The notes: generated by a model not told the origin, from the sequence alone. 12,178 nt of DNA from Myxococcales bacterium (GCA_025362165.1 JANYHY010000784.1:1-12178), one strand, 5' to 3'. Positions 1 through 9,900 are shown, counted from the first letter of the stretch. Made by a program: numbers and translations.

Positions 1-869
1 GCCGTCTCGACGTCTCCGCGCTTGTACGCCTCGACGGCCTCACGAATGCGCTCCACCAGGCCGTTGGCGAGATCGTCCGACCAGCGGTTGCCGAGCGGGA
101 TGTTCACTTCCTCGCCGCTCCGCAGCGTGACCTTCGCGCCGACGTGTTTGTTTCGACCAAAGCTCTGCTCGTGGCGCCACACGCCGGCGATCTCGCTCGT
201 TCGGATGAAACGTCGCTGCCACAACCACTTGATGAGCACGCCATCCGCGCCGACCTCGACGCGCGACGGGAGTGACACGAGCAAACCAGTGGCCACGATC
301 AACACAGGAAAGAGAGGCACCAGCTGCGGGAACACCATCGCGATCCCTACAATCACCGGCATCATCGCGAGGAACGCGAGGAAGACGAGCCGAGGTTTGC
401 TCATGGGGCGGCTCAACGCTCGGAAGCTCGCGACGCTTTGCGAGGCGTCCATTCCCAGCGCGCGGAGGAGCTGGCGACCTTGGTGCTCATTGTCGACGAC
501 GAGCTCGAGCGGGCGACGATGCTTGCGTTCTACAAGCACCGTGGGGGGTGCGCTTGCGACAGGTGGAAGATAGAGCGCGCGTGAGATGCGATCGCGCGGA
601 AACTCGCGCGCCCCCACGCGCAGCTCGGTGGCGCTCGCTCGAACGAGCACGTGCTCGCGCCGCTCCCACGGCTTGCGTCGGAGGTTCAGGACGTTCAGCA
701 CAGCCGAGAGGGCGATCAGGTGTGGGGCGACGACGACCATCGGGATGCCAGTCGCGGCCCACCCGACGAAGAGCGCGAGCACGCCGAGCAGCGGCAGGCA
801 TGCGAGAGCCGTGATCCATGGGTTGGGCTTTCGCACCGCGAGGCGCTTTTCGAAGCGTTCTTGGCTCAA
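1..869 (-). CDS. Membrane protein with two TM-hairpin/PH-like units (partial, paralog of the neighbouring gene)
   Basis: The minus-strand frame is open from 869 to the left edge (289 codons seen, C-terminus missing). It starts with TTG at 869-867, overlapping the TGA of the upstream gene (866-868) in a TTGA junction, which suggests translational coupling. The TTG start is chosen because the resulting N-terminus (MSQERFEKRLAVRKPNPWI) lines up with that of the upstream paralog (MSEEDDRFVARLDVAKTNPW). Hydrophobic pairs lie at about residues 18-40/43-63 and 160-180/185-200. Each is followed by a basic, beta-rich segment: FPRDRISRALYLPP, then later EVGADGVLIKWLWQRRFIR and SGEEVNIPL. The second segment is nearly identical to the paralog's. 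I read it as a duplicated membrane-hairpin plus bacterial PH-like (DUF304/bPH-type) architecture; the family name is inferred from layout, not a search. Function is unknown. A GTG at codon 12 is an alternative start. Confidence 0.8.
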   Translation of the reverse strand, partial: MSQERFEKRLAVRKPNPWITALACLPLLGVLALFVGWAATGIPMVVVAPHLIALSAVLNVLNLRRKPWERREHVLVRASATELRVGAREFPRDRISRALYLPPVASAPPTVLVERKHRRPLELVVDNEHQGRQLLRALGMDASQSVASFRALSRPMSKPRLVFLAFLAMMPVIVGIAMVFPQLVPLFPVLIVATGLLVSLPSRVEVGADGVLIKWLWQRRFIRTSEIAGVWRHEQSFGRNKHVGAKVTLRSGEEVNIPLGNRWSDDLANGLVERIREAVEAYKRGDVET

Positions 870-2080
870 GTCTTTTCCTCGAGCAGAGAGAGAGCGTCCT
901 CGAGCGCGGCCTCGTCGTCGTCGCTCGCCGCTTCGATCGCCACGCGCAGCCGAGGCTCGGCCACCGCGCTCGCCGCCACGCGGATGCGGGCCTTGGCGCC
1001 CACTTCGTCAGTAGTTGACAAAGCAACCGCTGCCGCAGCGCGCTCTTTCGCCGGCGCGCTAGGGCTCTCCAACAGCTCCCACAGGCGATCCGCGTCGATC
1101 GCGGCAGACCGCAGCGTCGCGGTCGCTCCTGCGCCGAGGCCCTTGAGCCTGCGCACCCAGTCGCCAACCGCCAGACCCCCTCGATCCAGGAGCGCCGCTG
1201 CCGCCGCGTCGCCGTGCGCGCCCGTCGAGGCCGCCTCGCGTATGCGCTCGGCGAGCAACTCCGCCTCTTCGTTCATGCCGCGCACGGGGATGTCCACGTT
1301 CGCGCCGCTGGCGAGTACGAGGCGGGCGCCAAAGCGCCGCTTGCCTCCACGCACCTCTTCGAACGAGCCCACTCGCGAGATGTCAATGGCGCGTATGAAC
1401 CGCTTCATCCAAAGCCATCGAACGAGCACACCGTCCGCGCCGACCTCCACTGACGACGGCAAGAGCTGGGGAAGCAGCGCGATCGCGAGCAGCGCGATCA
1501 GCAAGAAGCTCGCGTGCCCGACGAACACTCGCGCCCCGAGCGCGAGCATCACCGCGAGGACGGGCCCTGCTTGTTGAAGCAACTTCGCCGTGAGCCAATG
1601 CTCGGCAGCGGCGCTCGGAGGCGCTCGAAAGCGAACGACGACCTGACTCGCGTCGAACCCCATCGCGCGGAGCAGCGCGCGCCCCTCGTGCTCGTCGCTC
1701 ACGCCAAGTTGCATCACGGGACGATTTTTGATCTCGACTCGCACGTTCGGGCGTGTGCCGAGGCGGCCAGGCAGGAGCATGGCGCGGCGGATGCGGTGAC
1801 GAGGGAAGCGCTTGCCTCCAACACTGAGCGTCGCGTGCGTGGCCTCGACATGCGCGTACTCACGCACCGCGCTTGGCTTGTTCGTCCAGTTGAAAAAGAG
1901 CAGTCCGAACCCACAAAGGATCAGCGGCGGCGCGAACGCAAACATCGCAGTGTGAGTCAGCGCGAACGCGATCGTGAGGGCCACGCCGAGCGCGACTGGA
2001 GCGCCGGCGAGCGCGATCATCCACGGGTTGGTCTTGGCCACGTCGAGCCGAGCGACGAAGCGGTCATCCTCTTCACTCAC
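866..2080 (-). CDS. Membrane protein with two TM-hairpin/PH-like units and a C-terminal helical tail
   Basis: 404 residues. The GTG start (2080-2078) follows the TGA of pruA (2081-2083) with no gap, so expression probably depends on translation of pruA. Layout: cytoplasmic N-terminus; TM hairpin at about 18-40 and 44-64; beta-rich PH-like segment at about 70-155 (GGKRFPRHRIRRAMLLPG, then EHEGRALLRAMGFDASQ); second TM hairpin at about 170-208; second PH-like segment at about 209-282 (VEVGADGVLVRWLWMKRFIR, then ANVDIPVRGMNEEAE). An Ala/Leu-rich helical tail at about 285-404 looks like short HEAT-type helices (AKERAAAAVALS, EPRLRVAIEAASDDDE). The internal duplication and the close paralog downstream are visible directly. 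The PH-like assignment rests on the pattern of an amphipathic beta sheet after a membrane hairpin, as in DUF304/YdbT-type proteins, and is inference. No catalytic residues are recognised. A role in envelope organisation or stress sensing is plausible given the sigma gene in the same string. Confidence 0.85.
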   Translation of the reverse strand: MSEEDDRFVARLDVAKTNPWMIALAGAPVALGVALTIAFALTHTAMFAFAPPLILCGFGLLFFNWTNKPSAVREYAHVEATHATLSVGGKRFPRHRIRRAMLLPGRLGTRPNVRVEIKNRPVMQLGVSDEHEGRALLRAMGFDASQVVVRFRAPPSAAAEHWLTAKLLQQAGPVLAVMLALGARVFVGHASFLLIALLAIALLPQLLPSSVEVGADGVLVRWLWMKRFIRAIDISRVGSFEEVRGGKRRFGARLVLASGANVDIPVRGMNEEAELLAERIREAASTGAHGDAAAAALLDRGGLAVGDWVRRLKGLGAGATATLRSAAIDADRLWELLESPSAPAKERAAAAVALSTTDEVGAKARIRVAASAVAEPRLRVAIEAASDDDEAALEDALSLLEEKT

Positions 2081-3709
<1,629 letters not shown>

Positions 3710-3718
3710 CCCGCGAGT

Positions 3719-4705
3719 CTACTTCATGTTGCCTGGAGATCCGGTCGTTCCGAGAGAGTCGGAGTCGAAGGATTCGGCCGACTTGGGATTGAACGAGGAC
3801 TTCTTGCTTGGCGTGCTCGTAAGCGTTGGCTTGGGCTTGAACGTGGGCGCTGGCGGCGTGCTGGTCACCGTCGGCGAGCTCGTCGGCGTGGAGGTTGGGG
3901 AGGGCGCGCTGGTAGTGCTGGGGGACGGAGCAGGCGTCGGCTTGAGCGCGTCACCTGCGGCCTTGCGCGCTTGAATGACCCGCGGGTCAGCTTCGATCGT
4001 CGGATCGTCGACCGCGGCGCGATCGAGCCCGTCCAAGCATGGTTGCCACTCGCTATGGTCGCACTTGTCGAGCGCGTCCTTGCGCTCTTTGCCCGCGAGC
4101 TCGAGGCGCGGATCGCGCACAGGTGCGGTCGGTCTCGGGATCTCTGGCGTCACCGCGACGTCCGGCTGGGGCGAAGGACGAACCTTCAGCAGGATGACGA
4201 TGATCGTGATGACCACGAGCGTCCCTGCGAGAGCCGTGGCGACCCATCGCTCTTTGAGGAATCTGCGCATGCGCGAGACACGCTGACGCACACGTGGAGC
4301 CGGGATTTGCTCACTCTCAGCGATCGACTCGAGCTTCTCGCCGTCACCTTCGCGCAACATCCACTCGAGCGTCTTCGGCGACTCACTGTTTGGTGGGAGC
4401 TCGCGCTCTGCCCATCTCAGAAGATCTCGCTCTGAGTAAGGCGTCTCTTCTGCCGGGATGTCGGCGAGCTCGCTCGGCTCCTCTCGGCGGCGCTTGCGAT
4501 AGAAGTCTGCGATCTTGTTCTTCGCGACCGCGAATACCCACTTGCGCATCGCATCGGGGTCTTCGGGGGCCGTCTTCGAAGCGAGCGCGTCCGTGAGCAC
4601 GCTTTGGACGATGTCGTCTGCATCGGACTCTGGCACGCGCTTGCGCACCATCGACGCGAGCGCGCGATGGAAGCGAGGGTCGGCGAGGGAGGGGCGGTGG
4701 GGCAT
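3719..4705 (-). CDS. Membrane-anchored ECF-like RNA polymerase sigma factor
   Basis: 328 residues from the ATG at 4705. An N-terminal sigma-70 region-2-like segment (about 8-76) has the DADDIVQSVLTDAL helix and the WVFAVAKNKIADFYRKRRREE helix typical of -10 recognition in ECF factors. A region-4-like helix-turn-helix follows at about 105-152 (GEKLESIAESEQIPAPRVRQ, then RMRRFLKERW). Directly after it sits one strong TM helix (about 155-174, ATALAGTLVVITIIVILLKV), then about 150 non-cytoplasmic residues with a two-Cys segment (Cys215, Cys223) and a Pro/Ser/Thr-rich stretch (about 255-300). Ordinary ECF factors end after region 4, so this one is probably tethered to the inner membrane and may sense the periplasm itself. 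The frame is open upstream: a GTG at 4753 with GAGAG before it, or a GTG at 4792, could add 16 or 29 residues. The ATG is preferred because homologous ECF factors start with a short lead before 'DPRFHRALASLV'. It heads the pruA/PH-like string. Confidence 0.88.
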   Translation of the reverse strand: MPHRPSLADPRFHRALASMVRKRVPESDADDIVQSVLTDALASKTAPEDPDAMRKWVFAVAKNKIADFYRKRRREEPSELADIPAEETPYSERDLLRWAERELPPNSESPKTLEWMLREGDGEKLESIAESEQIPAPRVRQRVSRMRRFLKERWVATALAGTLVVITIIVILLKVRPSPQPDVAVTPEIPRPTAPVRDPRLELAGKERKDALDKCDHSEWQPCLDGLDRAAVDDPTIEADPRVIQARKAAGDALKPTPAPSPSTTSAPSPTSTPTSSPTVTSTPPAPTFKPKPTLTSTPSKKSSFNPKSAESFDSDSLGTTGSPGNMK

Positions 4706-4859
4706 GAGGGCGAGCACACAAGCTCGTCGCGCGGGCGACGTAGAGTGTGACACGATGAAGCTCTCGTGTGGGTCTTTGGCGACGACCCGCACGTGTTCGC
4801 GGTCGCAAACGCCCTGTAAAAAATCTGCACCGTCGGCGCGATGGGCTCATACTCGTGGT
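4706..4859. promoter_or_regulatory. Divergent intergenic region, sigma factor operon / Cys-rich lipoprotein gene
   Basis: 154 nt separate the two divergent starts, so promoters for both directions must lie here or in the start-proximal codons. I see a short A/T-rich patch (TGTAAAAAATCTG near 4814-4826) in otherwise GC-rich sequence, but no clear consensus pair for the minus-strand operon. Some of the region may be coding if the sigma gene uses an upstream GTG. An autoregulated ECF-type promoter is expected from general knowledge of such factors but cannot be recognised by eye. Confidence 0.35.
4848..4853 (+). promoter_or_regulatory. Possible -10 element for a leaderless lipoprotein transcript
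   Basis: CATACT resembles a -10 hexamer and ends 6 nt before the GTG start at 4860, so transcription would begin at or next to the start codon. There is no Shine-Dalgarno-like sequence upstream of that GTG, which fits a leaderless message. No convincing -35 box is visible; this is a weak, single-hexamer call. Confidence 0.2.
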
Positions 4860-5342
4860 GTGAGAGCGACCTTGCGAGTGATCGGAATTTGCGCCGTAGC
4901 ATCGGCGCTCGTGTGGGCTTGCGGCGGCAGCGGGGCAGCTCCCGCCCCCAAAGGGGACAGTCAGTTCGACGACGGTGAAGACCCTGGTGGTGGCCCGCCG
5001 AGCCTCGGCACGCGACCGGACGCGAGCGGCGACGCGCAAGGACGCACGTGCGTCGCGGACCGTGACTGTCCCGCGAGTCACACATGTTCGTACGCGATCA
5101 GCGCTGGCTGCGCTTCGACCAGCGGCGTGTGCATGCTCTACACAGCGCCGGCGGGCTGCGTGACGACGGTGGCGTGCAGCTGCGACACTTCTCCGCGAGA
5201 CGTTCCGCTGTGCACACCGCAAGGCTTCGCGCCCGTGCCGGTGTCGCACGTGGGCAGCTGCAAGCAAGACGGAGGCGTCCCCGTCGACGCGAACGTCGCC
5301 GATGCGAGCGCGGTCGACGCGAGCGACGCGATTGCAGACTGA
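4860..5342 (+). CDS. Small Cys-rich lipoprotein of unknown function
   Basis: 160 residues from the GTG at 4860. The N-terminus is a lipoprotein signal: MRATLR, then a hydrophobic stretch VIGICAVASALV, then the lipobox-like VWAC with the acylated Cys21. A Gly/Pro/Asp-rich linker (22-61) precedes a Cys-rich region (64-134) with ten Cys in patterns such as TCVADRDCPASHTC and ACSCD, which could form disulfides or a small domain after export. The C-terminus (about 138-160) is low-complexity Asp/Ala/Val/Ser. This layout is common among myxobacterial surface lipoproteins, but I do not recognise a named family and assign no function. The frame is open well upstream (to 4515), but only the 4860 start places the signal peptide at the N-terminus. 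It is transcribed divergently from the sigma gene and may be a target or partner of it (inference). Tryptophan at the -2 lipobox position is unusual. Confidence 0.78.
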   Translation: MRATLRVIGICAVASALVWACGGSGAAPAPKGDSQFDDGEDPGGGPPSLGTRPDASGDAQGRTCVADRDCPASHTCSYAISAGCASTSGVCMLYTAPAGCVTTVACSCDTSPRDVPLCTPQGFAPVPVSHVGSCKQDGGVPVDANVADASAVDASDAIAD

Positions 5343-5356
5343 GGTCGTCTCACATT

Positions 5357-5377
5357 CGTCACGCGAGCGACGGTTTT
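5357..5377 (+). terminator. Weak candidate terminator after the Cys-rich lipoprotein gene
   Basis: CGTCAC/GCGACG-type stem (CGTC 5357-5360 pairs with GACG 5369-5372, one A/C mismatch, then C-G) closed by a GCGA tetraloop, with TTTT at 5374-5377 just after it. It lies 15 nt past the stop codon. The stem is short, so termination strength would be low. Confidence 0.25.
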
Positions 5378-5479
5378 CTGTTGCGGTGTCATGCGCGCTT
5401 CTCTAATGGACCGCACTTCATTTCTGCGCGCCCGAGCTGATTTCCTGCCCGAGCCAACCAGGAGCTCACCAACCCCTCG

Positions 5480-5484
5480 GGAGG
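5480..5484 (+). promoter_or_regulatory. Ribosome binding site of speD
   Basis: GGAGG at 5480-5484 is separated by 6 nt (TTGTTC) from the ATG at 5491. This fixes the ATG as the start rather than the in-frame TTG at 5485, which touches the Shine-Dalgarno sequence. It is the strongest ribosome binding site seen in the window. Confidence 0.75.
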
Positions 5485-5490
5485 TTGTTC

Positions 5491-5913
5491 ATGTCACACG
5501 GTCGTCACCTCAAGATTCTCGCTCGCGGCAAGGCCGCTCTGCTCGGCGACGTCGCTGTCGTCCGCGACATGCTCGAAAAGCTCGTCGATCTCCTCGGCAT
5601 GCGGATGCTCGACAAAGCGCATATGTACGACGTGCAATGCGAGATCGAGAAGCTTGGCAAATATCCCTTCGAAGACGAAGGCGGTGTGACCGGAGTGTGT
5701 GTGCTCTCCACGTCGCATTGCTCGATCCACACCTGGCCGCTGCGCCCGTTCTTCGTGATGGATGTCTACTCGTGCCGTGACTTCGACGCCGCCGATGTCG
5801 AGATGCATCTCGTCGGCGCGCTGGGCGCATACGACGTGCAGATTACCGATGTGTCGGCGGCGCTCGAATACAGGTTCGAGAAGAAGCCGGCGCGGGTCGA
5901 AGCGACGGCTTAG
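5491..5913 (+). CDS. speD: S-adenosylmethionine decarboxylase proenzyme (pyruvoyl-dependent)
   Basis: 140 residues, close to the small bacterial class-1b enzymes, which self-cleave to alpha and beta chains and turn AdoMet into decarboxylated AdoMet, the aminopropyl donor for spermidine. Counting from the ATG at 5491, the key residues fall in the Thermotoga-type spacing: Ser75 (pyruvoyl precursor) in STSHCSIHTW, His80 (processing) and Cys95 (proton donor) in MDVYSCRDFD. GGVTGV (64-69) precedes the cleavage site. The residue before Ser75 is Thr, whereas many family members have Glu (ESH). No spermidine synthase (speE) is adjacent, so partners are elsewhere. Some SpeD-like proteins have been reported to act as pyruvoyl ornithine or arginine decarboxylases; that cannot be excluded here. 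The gene stands alone, 148 nt after the lipoprotein gene. A TTGCGG/TCTAAT pair with only 15 nt spacing (5381-5407) is a poor promoter candidate. It is convergent with the next gene, 12 nt away. Confidence 0.92.
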   Translation: MSHGRHLKILARGKAALLGDVAVVRDMLEKLVDLLGMRMLDKAHMYDVQCEIEKLGKYPFEDEGGVTGVCVLSTSHCSIHTWPLRPFFVMDVYSCRDFDAADVEMHLVGALGAYDVQITDVSAALEYRFEKKPARVEATA

Positions 5914-5925
5914 TCGCGGCTTAGC

Positions 5926-6897
5926 TCACAGAGGTCGAGGGTTGGAGTCGTCTGGGAGACGCCACACGAGCGGTGTGAGCGTGCCTACGACGATCCCAAT
6001 GACCTGCAAGACGTGCACGAGCATCGCGACCGCGAGCGCTTGCGCCTGTGTCATGGCGAGCGCTTCGGATGAGAAGGCGAACGCACCATCGGTCGCGCCG
6101 ACTTGCCCTGGGACCAGCACGCCCACGGCAAGACCCACCATGTTCACGCCTTGTGCGAGGAGCACGCGCGTGGGCGTGACGAGTCCGCCCACGGCTGTCG
6201 CAAGGACTGCGTATTGCGCGATCTGACAGGCGCGACCCGTGGCCAACGCCAGCAGAGGCTTCTTGGGCACCAACACGCCCTCACGCGTCGTCTTCTGAAA
6301 CTCGTCTGCTGCGGTCTCCAGCTTGCGGCTGCGCTTGGCGAACGCGCGCCCGATCCGCTGATTGCGGGAGGCGACGCGAAGGCCCAAACCCAGGACGAGC
6401 ACCCCGACCCCTTGGCCCGCGATCGCGTACGTCAATACTGACCCGCCAGTCAGAATAAACGCCGAGAGCGCGCAGGGAACGGTGATCAGCGCTCCGGCGA
6501 CGAGGGCGAGCGATTGCATCAGCGTCGCCGCGGCGGTGGCTCCAGGCCACCCGACCCACCTCGCGAGGAGCGCCGCCTTCGTCGCCTCCGCTGCGGTCCG
6601 ACCCGCGGGCGCGAGCATGGTCACCGCGTTGGCGATCACGTGCGCGCGCAAGAGCGGCCCGCGGGGGACCTTCGGCCCGAGGGCGCCATAGGCGAAATAG
6701 GTCGCCAACGTGTCGCAGCCTACGCGCAGGGCGTCGAGCGCCAACAGGACGGGCAACCACGGCAACGCGCTCCGCATCGCCGCGGCCAGCGCAGAGGCCC
6801 CAGCGCTGCGCACCAGCAGCGTCAGCACCGTCAACCCCGCCACGAAGAACGCCACACGCGTAAGCGACGAGAGCCGCTGTTTCGTGCGCGATTCCAT
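5926..6897 (-). CDS. Flippase-like integral membrane protein (LPG synthase TM / UPF0104 family)
   Basis: 323 residues with about seven to eight hydrophobic segments (roughly 12-30, 45-72, 82-96, 120-150, 152-174, 213-238, 244-265, 283-310). The family hallmarks are seen as LAPAGRTAAEATKAALLARW (95-114), matching the conserved 'PGRxGE-K/R' loop, and VPGQVGATDGAF (262-273), matching the 'PGGxGxxEG' loop. Members share the transmembrane part of MprF and are called flippase-like or lysylphosphatidylglycerol synthase TM-domain proteins. There is no C-terminal aminoacyl-transferase domain here, so it should not make lysyl-PG. A role in moving a lipid-linked substrate is the usual guess; the substrate is unknown. 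The ATG at 6897 lies 14 nt after the stop of the large lipoprotein gene, so co-transcription is likely. No strong ribosome binding site is visible. The gene ends 12 nt from the convergent speD with no clear shared terminator. Confidence 0.85.
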   Translation of the reverse strand: MESRTKQRLSSLTRVAFFVAGLTVLTLLVRSAGASALAAAMRSALPWLPVLLALDALRVGCDTLATYFAYGALGPKVPRGPLLRAHVIANAVTMLAPAGRTAAEATKAALLARWVGWPGATAAATLMQSLALVAGALITVPCALSAFILTGGSVLTYAIAGQGVGVLVLGLGLRVASRNQRIGRAFAKRSRKLETAADEFQKTTREGVLVPKKPLLALATGRACQIAQYAVLATAVGGLVTPTRVLLAQGVNMVGLAVGVLVPGQVGATDGAFAFSSEALAMTQAQALAVAMLVHVLQVIGIVVGTLTPLVWRLPDDSNPRPL

Positions 6898-6911
6898 CTA
6901 CGCGGTCGATG

Positions 6912-9900
6912 TCACTTCGTGTCGGGCATATGCGGCGGAGCGTCCGGTGTTGGCCGTGGCGCGCGGGGAGGCAAGGTACCGGTGTAGAACCCTTCCGTCT
7001 CCTTGAGAGAGTCGGGCAGGGGGCCGGCCGCGAACGCGCACTCCATCGGACGCACGAGGATCGTCTCGGGCCACGGGTCCGCCTTGTTGACCGAGAACAC
7101 CAGCGAGTGTGGCAGATCGTCTGGGAACACCAACGCGCTGTACATGCTGTCGTTGTCCTCCACGCTTTTAGCCTCGAGCGCGGACACACAAGCGTCCTTC
7201 AGCGCCTTGGTGCTGCCGAGGACCAACGCGCGGTCTGTCGCGAGGACCACCTCGGTGCCATCAACGTCGAGCCGAACCGCCCGACGCGTCCCCGCGGAGA
7301 ACGGTGCTACGTACCGAATTCTTGACCCGTCGGTCACTTGTGGAGCGTCGCACGCCCTCGGCGTGTCACCGAGCGCCTGCTGCGTGGGCAGCGCGAACCA
7401 CTCGCTCGGATCAGTCTCTGCCTTGACGGGAACGGCCCACAAGCGCGCGGCGTCGTCCGTGGAGAGGCCGACGAGCATCGAGGCCCGCCCTCCGAAATCG
7501 AACAGCGACATCGACGCGTCTTTCGCGCGCCAGACGAAGCTCTTGCCGCTCTGCCGCCAATGCATCTGGAGCATGTCCGTGTTGACGAGGGCCATGCCGA
7601 CGTCACCGTTCGAGACCACGACGCCGCCGTAGTCGCCGCTCGCGTCGATGCCCTTCTGCTTGTCGGTTCGTCCGTCGTCGCGCAGCAAGTACATCGGCTT
7701 GGTGTCATCTGAATACTCCTGGGAGATGAAGTAGACACCGTGAGGATCGAGCCACGCGACCTCGGGGCCCGCGGCGTATTGCTGGCCGTCCTCGTAGTCG
7801 AAGCGCGGATCGTGCTGCACGCGGAACGGAGGGATCCTGTTCACCGCCCCGTGAAACACCTTGCCCGAATCGCCTCGATACCAAGCGAGCGCAGCGTCCA
7901 CCGGGTTGTACACGCCCGGCTCTTTTCGGATCTTGGAGTACGTGTAACGTCGCACGACGACGCCGCTCGGCTGGACGAACATCACGGTCTCGGTGCCCCA
8001 GTTGGGCGGTTGGAACGCGGGGCCCATCAACGCGAGGTCAGTGGTCTTGGCCGTCGCATCTCCGCGCTTGTTCACGTGCAACGTGACACGACCGACCGCG
8101 TCTCGCGTCGGCAAGAGCCAGCGCGCGTTTCCGATGTCCACGTCGTCCACGGTCGCGAGGCTCCCTCCGCCGAGCTTCGTCCAGCGGCCTTGCGCCGTGC
8201 ACTTCAGACCCTTGTAAAAGACAGTCTTGGCCACTGCGCTCGAAGACATGGGCGCCTCTGCAGCATCCCATCCAGCGCGCAGACCTCTGTTGGTGGTGCA
8301 CCCGTACGAGCTGCACTGATCGACGGTGGTCGCGGCGAGAGGCTTGGTTACCACCAACCACGTCTTGCCTTCGTCCGTGGTCTCGTACGCTCTGTCGCCG
8401 ATCGCGAACCCGTATTTCCCAGCGAGCGCAGCGCGCAGCGAGCCGGTCGAAGGGGCCTTGATTTGTTGAACATCCTTGGCGTCCGGCTTCTGCACGAACA
8501 TGTACGGTCCGTCGTGCGCCGAGACAAATCCGCGCGCGGCGCCATCGTCGTCGAGCGTGAGAGTCGCCGTTGCCTCGTTCAGCGCTTGTGCGAGACGCGC
8601 GATCTTCTCGGGTGTCGCAGCTCCAGCCTTGAAGCGATAGAGCGAGACCTCTTCGCCGACTCCGATCGCGTACACGTCGGACGACCTCACGTTCGTCGCA
8701 AAGCGCACGAAGCGCGCGGAGTCCGTCGCCGCATCGAACGGTCCAGTGCCTGTTCGTATACGCGGCCCGCGGCAAACCGGCTCGTACGCGAAGTTCGTGC
8801 AGCGCTCGGCGACATACGTCCAACCGCCATCGCCGATCACCACGCCGTCCGTTCCGTCGCGCGTCGCGCCGCCGCCGTCGAACAAGCCGTCGACCTTGAA
8901 GGTCTTGCCACCGTCTTCGCTCCGCAGGAGCTTGGTGATGCTTCCTGTGGCGGTGGCGCCACCGTCGCCAGTGTTCGGCGCGACCGGAGGTGGGTAGGCT
9001 GCGGCGTACTTGCCATAGCGTCGCGACTGACCTGCTCCCCATCGAGCGTAACGATCGAAGGGTGCCGATTGCGTATCGATCCCGGTGTCCAAGGCGCCGC
9101 GCCCGTCACACGCGAGCTCGATGATCTCTCCTCGCAAAGCGACATCAACGGAGTCGCAGCCCGTGAGCTCGTCAACGACGGTTGGTCTGGACATCGCCGT
9201 GAGCTCTCCAAAAGAGAGGCTCCACTCGCGCTTTTTCGTGAACGGCATCCCAGTGACGACGACCGCGTGCTTGCCATCGATCGCATGAATCGTCTCGCGC
9301 GCGTCCTCGTCCGCAGAGGCAGGGCCGACTTTCGGCTGCGTCGAGGGCGTCGAGGAGAACGAGTGCCCTGCAGCGTCGAGCGCGAAGTCCGCTCCGCTCG
9401 AGCCAGCAAGCACGACCCCATCGCGCGAAACGACCTCGTCAAGGCCGTCTTCACCTGGTGAAGCGATCGGCGCCCAAGTTGCGCCGTCATCGACTGTCAC
9501 CCAGAGTCGCTGAGGCACCATCAGCGCGAGGCCGATGCCGTTTGCCATCGCCACATCCTTCACGAACCCGTCCGCGACCGGGAAGGTCACCTTCGTGAAG
9601 GTCTTGCCGCGATCCGTGGACCGCTGCAACGCGCCGGTCGTGTCAGCGATTAACACCGAGGCCTTGCCGAGCGACGCTGCGCTTCCTTTAAAGGGGCCTC
9701 CCGCAGAGCGCGTCGCCGGTCCGAGCGGATCGTTTGCGACATACACAGCCCCATCTGCGAGCAAGAACAAGTACCCCCCGCCGTCTTTGGCGACACCAAC
9801 GATGTCTCCGGGCAACAACGACGGAGCGGAGAGGTAATCTCCGTCCGTCTTGAGCCAACGCTCGCCGCCCGCGCCCACCTCGAGTGTCGCGGTACCGGTG

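Noticed and set aside
487..1167. 226-codon minus-strand open frame
   Set aside because: It spans the junction of the two paralogous membrane protein genes in another frame; both real frames show clear homology to each other.
3800..3960. Minisatellite-like repeat
   Set aside because: The repeated pattern is codon-level low complexity encoding the Pro/Ser/Thr-rich tail of the sigma factor; there are no exact tandem units.
5343..5490. SAM-responsive riboswitch upstream of speD
   Set aside because: 148 nt were read for conserved SAM riboswitch cores; only a weak hairpin and the ribosome binding site were seen.
5485..5490. TTG start for speD
   Set aside because: It directly touches the GGAGG; the ATG at 5491 has ideal 6-nt spacing.
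7740..9461. 573-codon plus-strand open frame
   Set aside because: It is antisense to the large lipoprotein gene, is Arg-rich with no domain pattern, and arises from the GC-skewed third codon positions of the real gene.
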